This document shows positions 47,185-57,900 of a stretch of DNA of 64,000 nucleotides, piece after piece (the first letter of the stretch is position 1; each line of letters opens with the position of its first letter). The stretch comes from Oasisia sp. SBJ-2009. Lineage: Eukaryota > Annelida > Polychaeta > Sabellida > Siboglinidae. Below the pieces are notes generated by a model that had not been told where the DNA came from, made no database searches, and saw only the letters and a list, made by a program, of their open reading frames with translations. The stretch covers positions 4,253,825 to 4,317,824 of the forward strand of contig OZ024856.1 in assembly GCA_964017155.1 (NCBI GenBank), given 5' to 3'. A program made the translations under genes and the position numbers.

Positions 47185-50100
47185 TCATTTGCGTTTCTTT
47201 GGGGGGGCGGGACGCGCCTTGGTCTCCTTACACCTTGGGATGTGACGCTCAGCGACGTCTTTATTGAACCGCCTCTCACAGTACGGGCAGGGAACATAGT
47301 CGGGGTTCTCACTTCGAGGGGGTGGGGGCAAGTCGGCGATGTTTCCCCCTTTTGCCTGCACTGTCGCCACCTTGCGAGCGTAATGCAACGACTCGATGAA
47401 CTCCTCGTGTTTTTGTCTCCATTTATTGTTCTTGGGCGGAGGCTGACTTCTCTGAAAGTGGACAGTGCAAATCATGCGTTTGAGTGGACATCAAACATGC
47501 AAGTGAACATACAATGTACACGTGAAGCATACATTTGACACTTAGACAATATACATACTTGGCTAAGACGTTAGAGCATGCAATGTTTAGGAAGTCTACT
47601 GAGTTCGAACCAAATTTGGTTTGTTTCAACATGTGATAGGATAATATAATTTTTTTTAATCACCATTAAACTGTAAAGCCAATGCTTTCAAAATGTGGTA
47701 AGTTCCATTAACCATTGGTCTTTTTTGTCAAAATAAACGTCGCATGTATGCTATGTGTAGTGATGGTGTGCATGCACGATATAAATATACCATGTTTTTA
47801 AATAAATACATCTCATGTACACTAACATCATTTACATTGTACTAGGTTTTATTTAAATTTATAGATCAAATACAAAAGGGAATGTTCTCAAAACCAAGAA
47901 AATGGAAACATTACATTTTGCCCTGGGATCCTTCATATGCTGTACCAGTAGGCTAGCAAACTTGAACAGCAATGTCTAGGATTTGGAAGAGTGGGACTAT
48001 TGAGGAGGTAGTCATAAAGATACAACACCAAGGTTAGAACAACTTGACAACAGTCATGACAACTATGACAACAACAGACACTGGTGTGCAATGCTTGTCT
48101 AGACATGAGTATCGTCTGTTGTAAGTTGTTCAACTGTTATTACGTGATAACATCGGCATGTGTTTGTTTGCATGCTATGTTTGTGTGTCAGATATCACCT
48201 CATATATAGAACATAATGAACACGGCTTGTGTTGTGAATTATCAGACATTCTTTTTTACAGTAATCATTCATTGCCTAAAAGGCCATGTAATAACTAAAT
48301 GAAACTTGTTTGTCTGAGTTGCGTGATAAAGGCTAAACCGATAGTAGTCACAACAATCCCAGCTCAAAGCTATTAATTACTAAATCAACACACTGAACAT
48401 CATAAGTCCTAGCTGCTGGTACAGATTGAAGGTAATGTGGTTCACCCAATATGTTAGTAACATGATCTATCTCTGTAAACTGCATGATGTGATTGTTACT
48501 TTTAAAACTGAAGAATGTCTTGTGTATTATTCAGTATGAAATGTATAAATTATAACTAAAAAAATTCAAGATGGTGAAATAAATGGTAGCCTATATCGGA
48601 AAAGCATGATCTGTATTAATAATTGCTATAGTCACCTCATAATTTCAAGTTCAAAGTTTGAATGTTTTATGGTTAAATCAAACTTGAACTACCAAACATC
48701 CCATCCAATACATTATGCAGAACTTAACATGTACAATTCAAATTGACTCCTGAAACCACAAAAAAAAAAGCCAGATTCAATGAGACCCTTGCACAAATAT
48801 TACCCAACATAGTATCCAGTTTCGATACCCAATATGCATTAATACCTATTCCACTCATTAGGTGGCACTAAAGCAATTTATTTTCTCTCTGCAGTACCCA
48901 ATGATGACGAAACCACTGGCATTTTATGAACTTATGTGACGAGACCACAGCAAGAACATAAGTAACATTTCACCGTTGCCAAATCTCTCAACCCTAGTAT
49001 CCCATGTTTACCTTGGCTGACTGGGGGCCGACTCGCTGATACGGTTCATTATCTGTCCCTTTTGCCCTCATCTTCGCCGGGTCAAACATCTTGCGTTTCT
49101 TTTGCGACACCTTTTCACAAATTGTCGTGTGTTTTGCGAGTCTGTCGGCTGCAAACCTTCGCCCACACAAGTCACAAGCCACCATGTCAACAGCCGGCGC
49201 TTCCTGGGCCTCAGACGTTGATGCCATGTTGGCATAGAATGCTGTTGATTCATTGTCTAAGTTAACTTCTGGTTGATACGCTGGCTTCTTCTTGACCACG
49301 GTGTTTCGCTGCGGCGCTATGTGTCGGGGCGGTGGTGGAGTCACAGATTTGACAGAATACGTGTCTTTTAAGTTCTCGTTTGACGCCGCTCGGTGTTGCG
49401 GAACTTTCTTTTTCACCGAGTGATGATCAGGGACATCAGCCTCAGAGGCATCCCGCAGTTCCTCATGCTCCGCGGCCCTGCTCACCATCTTGAGTCGCTT
49501 CTGGGCTGCTTCTCTCTTCTTTTTGTCCTCTTCTGCTTTTTTCTGCATCAAAAAGTTACTATTTAATTTAAACATATCAAGATAAAAATGCTTTTTCTAA
49601 TTAGTGAACATTACAGAAATATGATCAACTTCCAAACTTAAACGTTACATATATAATAACTCTATTTTAAATCAGGCTTAAACAGCCACTCTACCAGCTC
49701 AATCAAAATTTCAAATATTTAGAGGTTGTTGACAAAATTGTTTCACAGTAGAACATCATTTGCCACAACACAAGTAAATGAGAAAGGTAATTGTGTGTGC
49801 ATGTGTGCATGCATGAAACTCTACTGTGACATGATCATATTAGAAACAAGAAATGTACAATAGTGTGACCTGTAATCACCTCCCAACTATTCTGGGAAGT
49901 ATTCAGCCATTCTGCAATGACTGCACAAAGTATAGTAGGTAAGCGTGAGTGTACCTGTGTGTGCGCCTGTGTATGTACCTGTGTGTGTGTGTATGTGTGT
50001 GCGCCTGTGTATGTACCTGTGTGTGCACCTTTGTATGTACCTGTGTATGTACCTGTGTGTGCACCTGTGTGTGTGCCTGTGTATGTACCTGTGTGTGCGC

Positions 50101-53100
50101 ATGTATGTACCTGTGTGTGCGCCTGTGTATGTACCTGTGTGTGCGCCTGTGTTTGTACCTGTGTGTGCGCCTGTGTATGTACCTGTGTGTGCGCCTGTGT
50201 ATGTACCTGTGTATGTACCTGTGTGTGTGCCTGTGTATGTACCTGTATGTGTGCCTGTGGATGTACCTGTGTGTGCGCCTGTGTATGTACTTGTGTGTGA
50301 GCCTGTGTATGTACCTGTGTGTGCGCCTGTGTATGTACCTTTGTGTGCGCCTGTGTATGTACCTGTGTGTGTGCCTGTGTATGTACCTGTGTGTGCGCCT
50401 GTGTATGTACCTGTGTGTGTGCCTGTGTATGTACCTGTGTGTGCGCCTGTGTGTGCGCCTATATATGTACCTGTGTGTGTGCCTGTGTATGTACCTGTGT
50501 GTGCGCTTGTGTATGTACCTGTGTGTGCGCCTGTGTGTGCGCCTATGTATGTACCTGTGTGTGCGCCTGTGTATGTACCTGTGTGTGTACCTGTGTATGT
50601 TCCTGTGTGTGCGCCTGTGTATGTACCTGTGTGTGTACCTGTGTATGTACCTGTGTGTGCGCCTGTGTATGTACCTGTGTGTGTGCCTGTGGATGTACCT
50701 GTGTATGTACCTGTGTGTGTACCTGTGTATGTACCTGTGTATGTACCTGTGTATGTACCTGTGTGTGTACCTGTGTATGTACCTGTGTATGTACCTGTGT
50801 ATGTACATGTGTATGTACCTGTGTATGTATGTGTGTGTACCTGTGTATGTACCTGTGTGTGCACCTGTGTATGTACCTGTGTATGTACCTGTGTATGTAC
50901 CTGTGTATGTACCTGTGTGTGTACCTGTGTGTGTACCTGTGTATGTACCTGTGTATGTACCTGTGTGTGTGCCTGTGGATGTACCTGTGTATGTACCTGT
51001 GTGTGTACCTGTGTATGTACCTGTGTATGTACCTGTGTATGTACCTGTGTATGTACCTGTGTATGTACCTGTGTGTGTACCTGTGTATGTACCTGTGTAT
51101 GTACCTGTGTGTGTACCTGTGTATGTACCTGTGTGTGTACCTGTGTGTGTACCTGTGTATGTACCTGCGTATGTACCTGTGTATGTACCTGTGTGTGCGC
51201 CTGTGTGTGCGCCTGTGTGTGTACCTGTGTATGTACCTGTGTGTGTACCTGTGTATGTACCTGTGTGTGTACCTGTGTGTGTACCTGTGTGTGTACCTGT
51301 GTATGTACCTGTGTGTGTACCTGTGTATGTACCTGTGTATGTACCTGTGTGTGTACCTGTGTATGTACCTGCATATGTACCTGTGTATGTACCTGTGTGT
51401 GTACCTGTGTATGTACCTGTGTGTGTACCTGTGTATGTACCTGTGTATGTACCTGTGTATGTACCTGTGTATGTACCTGCGTATGTACCTGTGTATGTAC
51501 CTGCGTATGTACCTGTGTGTGTACCTGTGTATGTACCTGTGTGTGCACCTGTGTATGTACCTGTGTGTGCGCCTGTGTATGTACCTGTGTGTGCGCCTGT
51601 GTATGTACCTGTGTATGTACCTGTGTGTGTACCTGTGTGTGTACCTGTGTGTGTACCTGTGTGTGTACCTGTGTGTGTACCAGTGTGTGTACCTGTGTGT
51701 GTACCTGTGTGTGTACCTGTGTGTGTACCTGTGTATGTACCTGTGTGTGTACCTGTGTATGTACCTGTGTGTGTACCTGTGTGTGTACCTGTGTGTGTAC
51801 CTGTGTGTGTACCTGTGTATGTACCTGTGTGTGTACCTGTGTGTGTACCTGTGTATGTACCTGTGTGTGTACCTGTGTGTGCGCCTGTGTATGTACCTGT
51901 GTTACCTGTGTGTGTACCTGTGTATGTACCTGTGTATGTACCTGCGTATGTACCTGTGTATGTACCTGTGTATGTACCTGTGTGTGCGCCTGTGTATGTA
52001 CCTGTGTTACCTGTGTGTGTACCTGTGTATGTACCTGTGTATGTACCTGTGTATGTACCTGTGTGTGTACCTGTGTATGTACCTGTGTATGTACCTGTGT
52101 GTGTACCTGTGTATGTACCTGTGTGTGCGCCTGTGTATGTACCTGTGTGTGCGCCTGTGTATGCACCTGTGTATGTACCTGTGTGTGTACCTGTGTGTGC
52201 GCCTGTATCCTCCTCTGTTTCATGCGCTCCAACTCTTCCTGTCCCTTCTGGATCCTCATCATCAGTTCGTGTTCCTTCCTCTGTATCTCTGTCATCCCGT
52301 TCGCCTCCCCTCCCTGCTCCCCCCTGCCCCCTCCGGTTGTGTTCTCCTTGTCGCCGTCGCTGTCGTCCCCAGCCCCCTCACGCGACTGTTGATCGAGGAT
52401 GTTGCGTCGCATGCGCTGAAGTCGTTCCTTCTTCTGCAGGTCAAGTTGGGAGGGTTTGTTGGTGGGTGGGGGGGTGGGCATCATCTGGCCGCCCCAACCC
52501 TCATCTAGGTCATCCGGAGGTCGTTTCTCCCGCAACTTCCTCAGTCGTTCTCTACGGCTGTGGTCCTGCTCGGCTTGCCATTTCTGGAAGTCTGTCATGC
52601 CTGGTTGCCGGGCTGGGGGTGGTTGCCGTGCTGGTTGCCGTAGAGACGGTCGCTGGATTGGTTTCCGAGGCGGATCATGCGAAAACACTTCTTCGTCTTC
52701 AGAATCGGAGGACAATTTCGCGTTTTGGAGGAGTTGAGTCGGCTGTGTGACGACTTTTGGCTTGTGTGGCGCCACCTGGTCACTGCTGACGGAACTGTGA
52801 CGGCGACTGAAGATTTCCCGTTGCCGCTCGTGGATGTGATGGAGTTGAGCCGTGTTCAGGGGCAGACTGTCATTGACTGATTCCTGTCGATTACAAGGGT
52901 ATTATTACAGACTGTCATTGACTGATTCCTGTTGGTTACAAGGGCATTGTTACATGCTGTCTTTGACTGATTCCTGTTGGTTACAAGGGCATTGTTACAG
53001 ACTGTCATTGACTGATTCCTGTTGGTTACAAGGGCATTGTTACAGACTGTCATTGACTGATTCCTGTTGGTTACAAGGGCATTGTTACAGGCTGTCTTTG

Positions 53101-54566
53101 ACTGATTCCTGTTGGTTACAAGGGCATTGTTACAGACTGTCGTTGACTGATTCCTGTTGATTACAAGGGCATTGTTACAGACTGTCGTTGACTGATTCCT
53201 GTTGATTACAAGGGCATTGTTCCAGATTGTCATTGACTGATTCCTGTTGATTACAAGGGCATCGTTACAGACTGTCGTTGACTGATTCCTGTTGATTACA
53301 AGGGCATCGTTACAGACTGACGTTGACTGATTCCTGTTGGTTATAAGGGCATTGTTACAGACTGTCGTTGACTGATTTCTGTTGATTACAAGGGCATTGT
53401 TACAGAATCATTGATTGATTCATGTTGATAGTTACTGGACATTGTTACACTCGGGGATAGACTGTCATTACCTGATTCCAGTTCATTACAACTTGTAACA
53501 TGACATGGTTACAATTATATGTGACATTGTTACACTTAGATGTGGCTCATTTGTTCCTTCAAGTTTACACAGTTGAATAGTTTCATCACATTAGACATAG
53601 CAATTATTATTTTCCATTTATGGCTGCACAGACAAAGTCTTCTATTATGATAGAAATCATCACAAGAGATACTGTGTTACATTACCGTCCGTCCGTCCGT
53701 CCGTCCGTCCGTCCGTCCGTCCGTCCGTCCGTCCGTCCGTCCGTCCGTCCGTCCGTCCGTCCGTCCGTCCGTCCGTCCGTCCGTCCGTCCGTCCGTCCGT
53801 CCGTCCGTCCGTCCGTCCGTCCGTCCGTCCGTCCGTCCGTCCGTCCGTCCGTCCGTCCGTCCGTCCGTCCGTCCGTCCGTCCGTCCGTCCGTCCACCAGC
53901 CTGTCACATAGACAAACCCACCTGAACAGTTGCATTTTCAGTGGATGAGCTGGAGCTACTTGCGTGGCGTGACCTTCGGCGACCCCGCACCAAGGTCGGC
54001 TTCTGCTGGAATGGCAGTGGGTCTCCTGCGCTCCCCGGCGAGTTGGTCTCAGTGTCACTCAGCACCCTCTCTGGCGTCAGCCCATTCTGCTGCAGGTGTC
54101 TACCTCGTGAATGTTTCGAGTGTTTCCCCGAGGGTGGCTTAGCGACATGTTGAATGGGCGTGAGGGGGTTCGACTTGTCACGCCCCGCACTGTTCTTGTG
54201 ATACGGCAGCACTGGGTGATGTGTGTATCCGATCACTTTGTCGTCGTCGTAAATAGGTTTCTGGTAGCGGTACTGCAGATTACCACTGTCTGTGTTGCGG
54301 CGTTCATGGAAGAAATCTCGCAGGAAGCCATGCTTCGTGTTGTTGGCCTTCACCATGTAGTCTGCGGCCCCCTGGTGGGAGTGGGAGTCCTCGTGTGAGT
54401 CGGGAGCGAGTTGGCGCTGTCGTTCCTGACACTGGCGCTCCTGGTACTGAGTCTTGAGGGCCTCCAGCTTGGAGGGGGCAGAGGGGGCGGAGGGGGTCCT
54501 CTTGAGCAGGCTCCTCTTGAGGATGGGCCGAGGGATGCGCGAGGCTTGAGCCATGGTGCTGGACAT
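47185..54566 (-). CDS. C2HC zinc-finger protein of the ZC2HC1 family (ZC2HC1C-like)
   Basis: Four coding exons on the minus strand: 53922-54566, 52191-52883 (shortest GT-donor form), 49012-49542 and 47185-47451. All are phase 0 and give 711 residues. Exon 1 ([14 protein letters not shown]) is basic and Ser-rich; exon 2 has an acidic DSEDEE patch and a charged, probably coiled-coil end ([20 protein letters not shown]) that continues in exon 3 as [16 protein letters not shown]. Two fingers follow with spacing C-x2-C-x11-H-x3-C: CDLCGRRF with H584 and C588 (569-588), and CPYCERRF with H693 and C697 (678-697). That pair near the C-terminus defines the family, whose molecular role is poorly known. 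An upstream non-coding exon is likely (TTTCCCAG acceptor near 54609). The exon 2 donor lies in a 2.26-kb array of donor-like repeats, so the true exon end is uncertain. Confidence 0.85.
47452..49011 (-). other. Intron 3 of the ZC2HC1-family gene
   Basis: A 1.56-kb intron between the two zinc-finger exons, AT-rich, with one SINE-like piece at 47555-47615 and otherwise nothing recognised. Confidence 0.6.
47555..47615 (+). mobile_element. tRNA-derived SINE fragment
   Basis: TGGCTAAGACGTTAGAGCAT resembles a tRNA 5' half with box A, and GAGTTCGAACC at 47601-47611 is a close box B match about 30 bases on. No intact tRNA is formed. Confidence 0.5.
49945..52190 (-). repeat. 12-bp minisatellite (CAG|GTACACACA) starting at the exon 2 donor, ZC2HC1 gene
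   Basis: About 185 tandem 12-bp units read, on the coding strand, CAGGTACACACA or CAGGTACATACA, with some CAGGCGCACACA variants. The array begins directly after codons for [10 protein letters not shown]. Almost every unit carries CAG followed by GT(A/G), a consensus-like donor, in the same phase 0 as exon 3. From 52190 to about 50840 the coding frame stays open as repeats of VHTQ; two 9-bp units (near 51899 and 52008) keep the frame. A 22-bp irregular unit near 50824 shifts it. The long ORFs on both strands here come from this array. Confidence 0.95.
52884..53405 (-). repeat. 45-bp minisatellite made of the exon 2 acceptor and exon start, ZC2HC1 gene
   Basis: About eleven units read, on the coding strand, GCCCTTGTAATCAACAG then GAATCAGTCAATGACAGTC and TGTAACAAT. 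The real exon 2 starts at 52883 after TAATCGACAG with the same GAATCAGTCAATGACAGTC (ESVNDSL), then continues CCCCTGAACACG. Each unit copies the acceptor plus 21 exon bases. If an upstream acceptor were used, the frame would reach the unit's TAA eight codons on, so only the last one is productive. Confidence 0.95.
53685..53894. repeat. (CCGT)n tetranucleotide array, 210 bp, essentially perfect
   Basis: About 52 uninterrupted CCGT units lie 27 bases beyond the exon 1 donor (53922/53921) of the minus-strand zinc-finger gene. The perfection implies recent expansion or ongoing instability. It generates spurious Pro-Ser-Val-Arg and Asp-Gly-Arg-Thr ORFs. Confidence 0.97.
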
Positions 54567-54681
54567 GGCTCCCTCTCAGGCAGGCATTGGTTGAGTCTCA
54601 GGCCACCTCTGGGAAACAGACACAGATATGTTTACCAGTGGTAAGAATCTGTTCAAAATATTTAGCTGAACTGGTCATAGT

Positions 54682-54683
<2 letters not shown>

Positions 54684-54756
<73 letters not shown>

Positions 54757-54766
54757 GCATATAATA
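54684..54766. repeat. (AT)n microsatellite
   Basis: About 80 bp of TA repeat with CATA interruptions, just upstream of the coding start of the zinc-finger gene, probably in its 5' intron. Confidence 0.95.
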
Positions 54767-54802
54767 CATATATTATCTAACCAGTATACTGTGTACCCTA
54801 AG

Positions 54803-54900
54803 ATAAGGGTTAGGGCATGGCAACTACTGATCGATGGTTAGGGCATGGCAACTGCTGAGGATTAGGGCATAGCAACTGATGAGGGTTATGGCATGACAGC
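54803..54900. repeat. Short tandem repeat of about 30 bp, four diverged copies
   Basis: Copies of GGTTAGGGCATGGCAACTAC with spacers (GATCGAT, GAGGAT, GAGG) repeat four times and decay toward the end. The GGTTAGGG within each is only superficially telomere-like. Confidence 0.8.
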
Positions 54901-57900
54901 AGCAGAATATGTTGGTAAGGTCAGCAACTACTCTTCTAAGAATTCAAACAACTAAGTGGTATTTTTTGACAGCTGATACACATCATCTTTTGACATCTTT
55001 TACATGAGAGAAACACAATGTAGTCCACAAAAAGACACCAGAAAGTTGTTAATCTGGTTGCTTACATCACACATTCATTGATAGAGAGGTGTGTAACCAA
55101 CATCATTTGTACACCATTCTGAAATGTCAATTGTGTGACCAAGAAGACTGAATAACATAATCTCCACAACCACAAAAGCATCAAAAACATTGCATGCAAT
55201 GGCTACTTGGAACACGTAAAACATGGAATTGTGCCAAGTGTGTATTAGACCAAGCCGTCTCACCAAGGTGAAGTGGTTCTTCTGTGCAATGTCTGCATGT
55301 TTAAGTAGGCACAGATAAGGTTATTGACACCTAGCACGTGCCAATAACACATTTCTTCTGCACAAGTTCTCTGCCAAATGCCACGATCAATTGGCACCAG
55401 TGATATTTTAACAAGTGCATTAATTAGTGTCAGATGCTGGTGTCACAGCTTTTCACAAAATGGTCATGTACGGGCTGGATCTTGGAGAGCAAGCAGGTTC
55501 TAGAGACAAAGAACTTTACCTATGAAGAACAGTTGACACAATTAGCCCACAGAGAGACATCTTCACAATCACTACCAGGTACTAGCAGCACAAGAGACCA
55601 CAACAAGAAATTCTCTAAGACACCCAGCAAATCAACATAAGAAAACATTGCTTCATAAAACATATCTTACAGGGCTGGAACAATCTTCCAAAACTTACAG
55701 TGACTGCCAAAAAATACATACAAATTGGAAGATGGACGGCTTAAATTATAAATGCAAAACATTCCAAGAGAAACAATGCTATAAAAACCAAACTTATTTT
55801 GGTGATCATAAAGGCAACTAATGCAAGCATAAAATTTGACTTTCTGAAAATGAAGTTCCAGGCAAGTTATCACCTATCAGCAGAATGATAGATATAAGCA
55901 TTAACTAACATGTTATGTTATATATGTTAAGCATGTTGCTAATCTTAGCAGTATGATTAACATGCAGTGCAGTCTAACAATATGGTGAAAACATTATTCG
56001 CACTGTTCCAGATGGTAACTTACTTGATGACAAACCTGGAGGTCAAAGGTGCAATTCTGAATAAACTGATTGATAATCAAAGGTGCAAAAAGTGTCAACT
56101 GTATGACATTTGTTGTGGTGTGCAAATCATGAATGACAACTACTACATCGAGCAACAGTCAGCAACACGCATGTTCTTCCTGCGTTTAAATGCAGTAATG
56201 CCGTTACACAGAACTCAGAAAAACGAGCTCATGTGACACCAATGATTGCACTCCTCCACAGCCTAATGAATCATTCATTTCAATTACATCTGATGAATCA
56301 TTCATTGCAGTTCTGCCCTGTGACTTTCAGGGTCCACAGACTTCAGACAAACAGTTAATGATGCTGTTTAGTGCGGCAGGTTGAATGTTAGCCAGAATAG
56401 AGCGGTGGCCTCAACAAATCACATAAGGACAGGATTGGATGAAGCACAACACCAGGATATTGTTTCACAAAAAGTAGTTCTCTTGAATAAATTGAAGATG
56501 ACGACAATATAGTGGCCATTAGAGTAGAAGGCCTGGTCAGCTGCCAGTGCCTTGGCAACAGACATGGACAACTGCCTTCATAAAAAAATGATACAAGGGC
56601 AAGCCAAGAAGAGAGTAGAATATGTGCAGTAATGCAGAAGTGCAGAAGGCAGTAGTGAAGAAGGAAGTAGTCCTGAAGGCAGTAGTACACACAGACACAT
56701 ACATAAACCCTGCATAAATATCCATGCACATACATTCAAAAATGCACATGATAAATGTATGCATACACTTACACAAATGCATAAGGGACAGTATATAATT
56801 ATGTGTGTACATAATAGATTAACACAACTGCTGTGACTATGTTTGAGACATCTGAGAGAGGGGGGGGGGAGAGAGAGATATATAGAGAGAGCACAGATGG
56901 CATCAACACCACGGATGGGGTATCATGTTGGATGTTGCCACGGAAACACAAAGGGCTGCAAATGCCCACACATGAACACCCAGAAAATGGTCAACATAAT
57001 CAGATAAAATACACATTTAACTAAACACATACGTGCACGCAGACATCACACATACACACATTAATCTTAGCATCGTGCCCATTAGTTCTTTTACCTGTTG
57101 TGACAGTAGGAAACGGCATCTCAGACGAAGGCATTGTCAGCCTCTAAACCAGGTGCACATTAACAATACAGGTGACATGGCCAGGGAAGGTGACACGTAA
57201 TTTGTCACCTGTGTGCTACTCACTAAATCAATACCACCGATGACTTCTGGAGACATTGCTGCATCAGAGAGTTAGGCACTGAGTAATTGTTATTGTGTGA
57301 CAGTTGTTACCTGTCTAGGTGGAGTGTCAAGTGTCATCTTCTAAAGACCAGCTCCGTTTGGAAAAAACAAACGTTTCTCACCAGAGCAGGGAGATAATTA
57401 ACACATTGTAAGACACCTCAGTATTTCAGTATTGGTGACTGAGCCTGATTAGATGGAAATATACTAGACTGTATAATAAATATGTTTGGTTTAAATTTTT
57501 CCTGCCAAAGTATTACTTGTTATGGATAATGTACTGCATTGTATTGTTCTTACTTATGCAGGACAATTAACTAGTATTCTACCTCTAAATTGTGTAATTA
57601 TATGGCATTAACAAGTAGTGAAACGTAGTAAATAAAACACAAGATAAGATAATAAACCCGTTTTTTCTTCTATGACAACAATAAATAAATGTCTGATATC
57701 AATTATTTATTTAGATAGAATTTCTTCTGATACAACTGCTGATGTATTGGTAACAAATGAACTGCTAAAGGTATAAATAAAGAATATATTCCCAGCTGAT
57801 ATCTCACTCATGCAAACAGACAGACTTCAGTCAATGCACACAACATTTTAATATTTTTACATCTAATTAATTGTATATACCCGGGGGTGTATATATATAT

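Noticed and set aside
49887..52775. A 962-codon minus-strand ORF and several 700-930-codon plus-strand ORFs made of VHTQ, CVCT, YVPV and similar repeats
   Set aside because: They arise because a 12-bp repeat leaves all frames open. Only the non-repetitive start of the minus-strand ORF (exon 2 of the zinc-finger gene) is credible; plus-strand ORFs are artefacts.
10031..53405. Arrays of 28-45 bp units considered as CRISPR-like
   Set aside because: There are no unique spacers between repeats, units are directly abutting, and the DNA is eukaryotic with introns.
54803..54900. GGTTAGGG copies as interstitial telomeric repeat
   Set aside because: The hexamer occurs once per roughly 30-bp unit rather than in tandem, so it is an incidental match.
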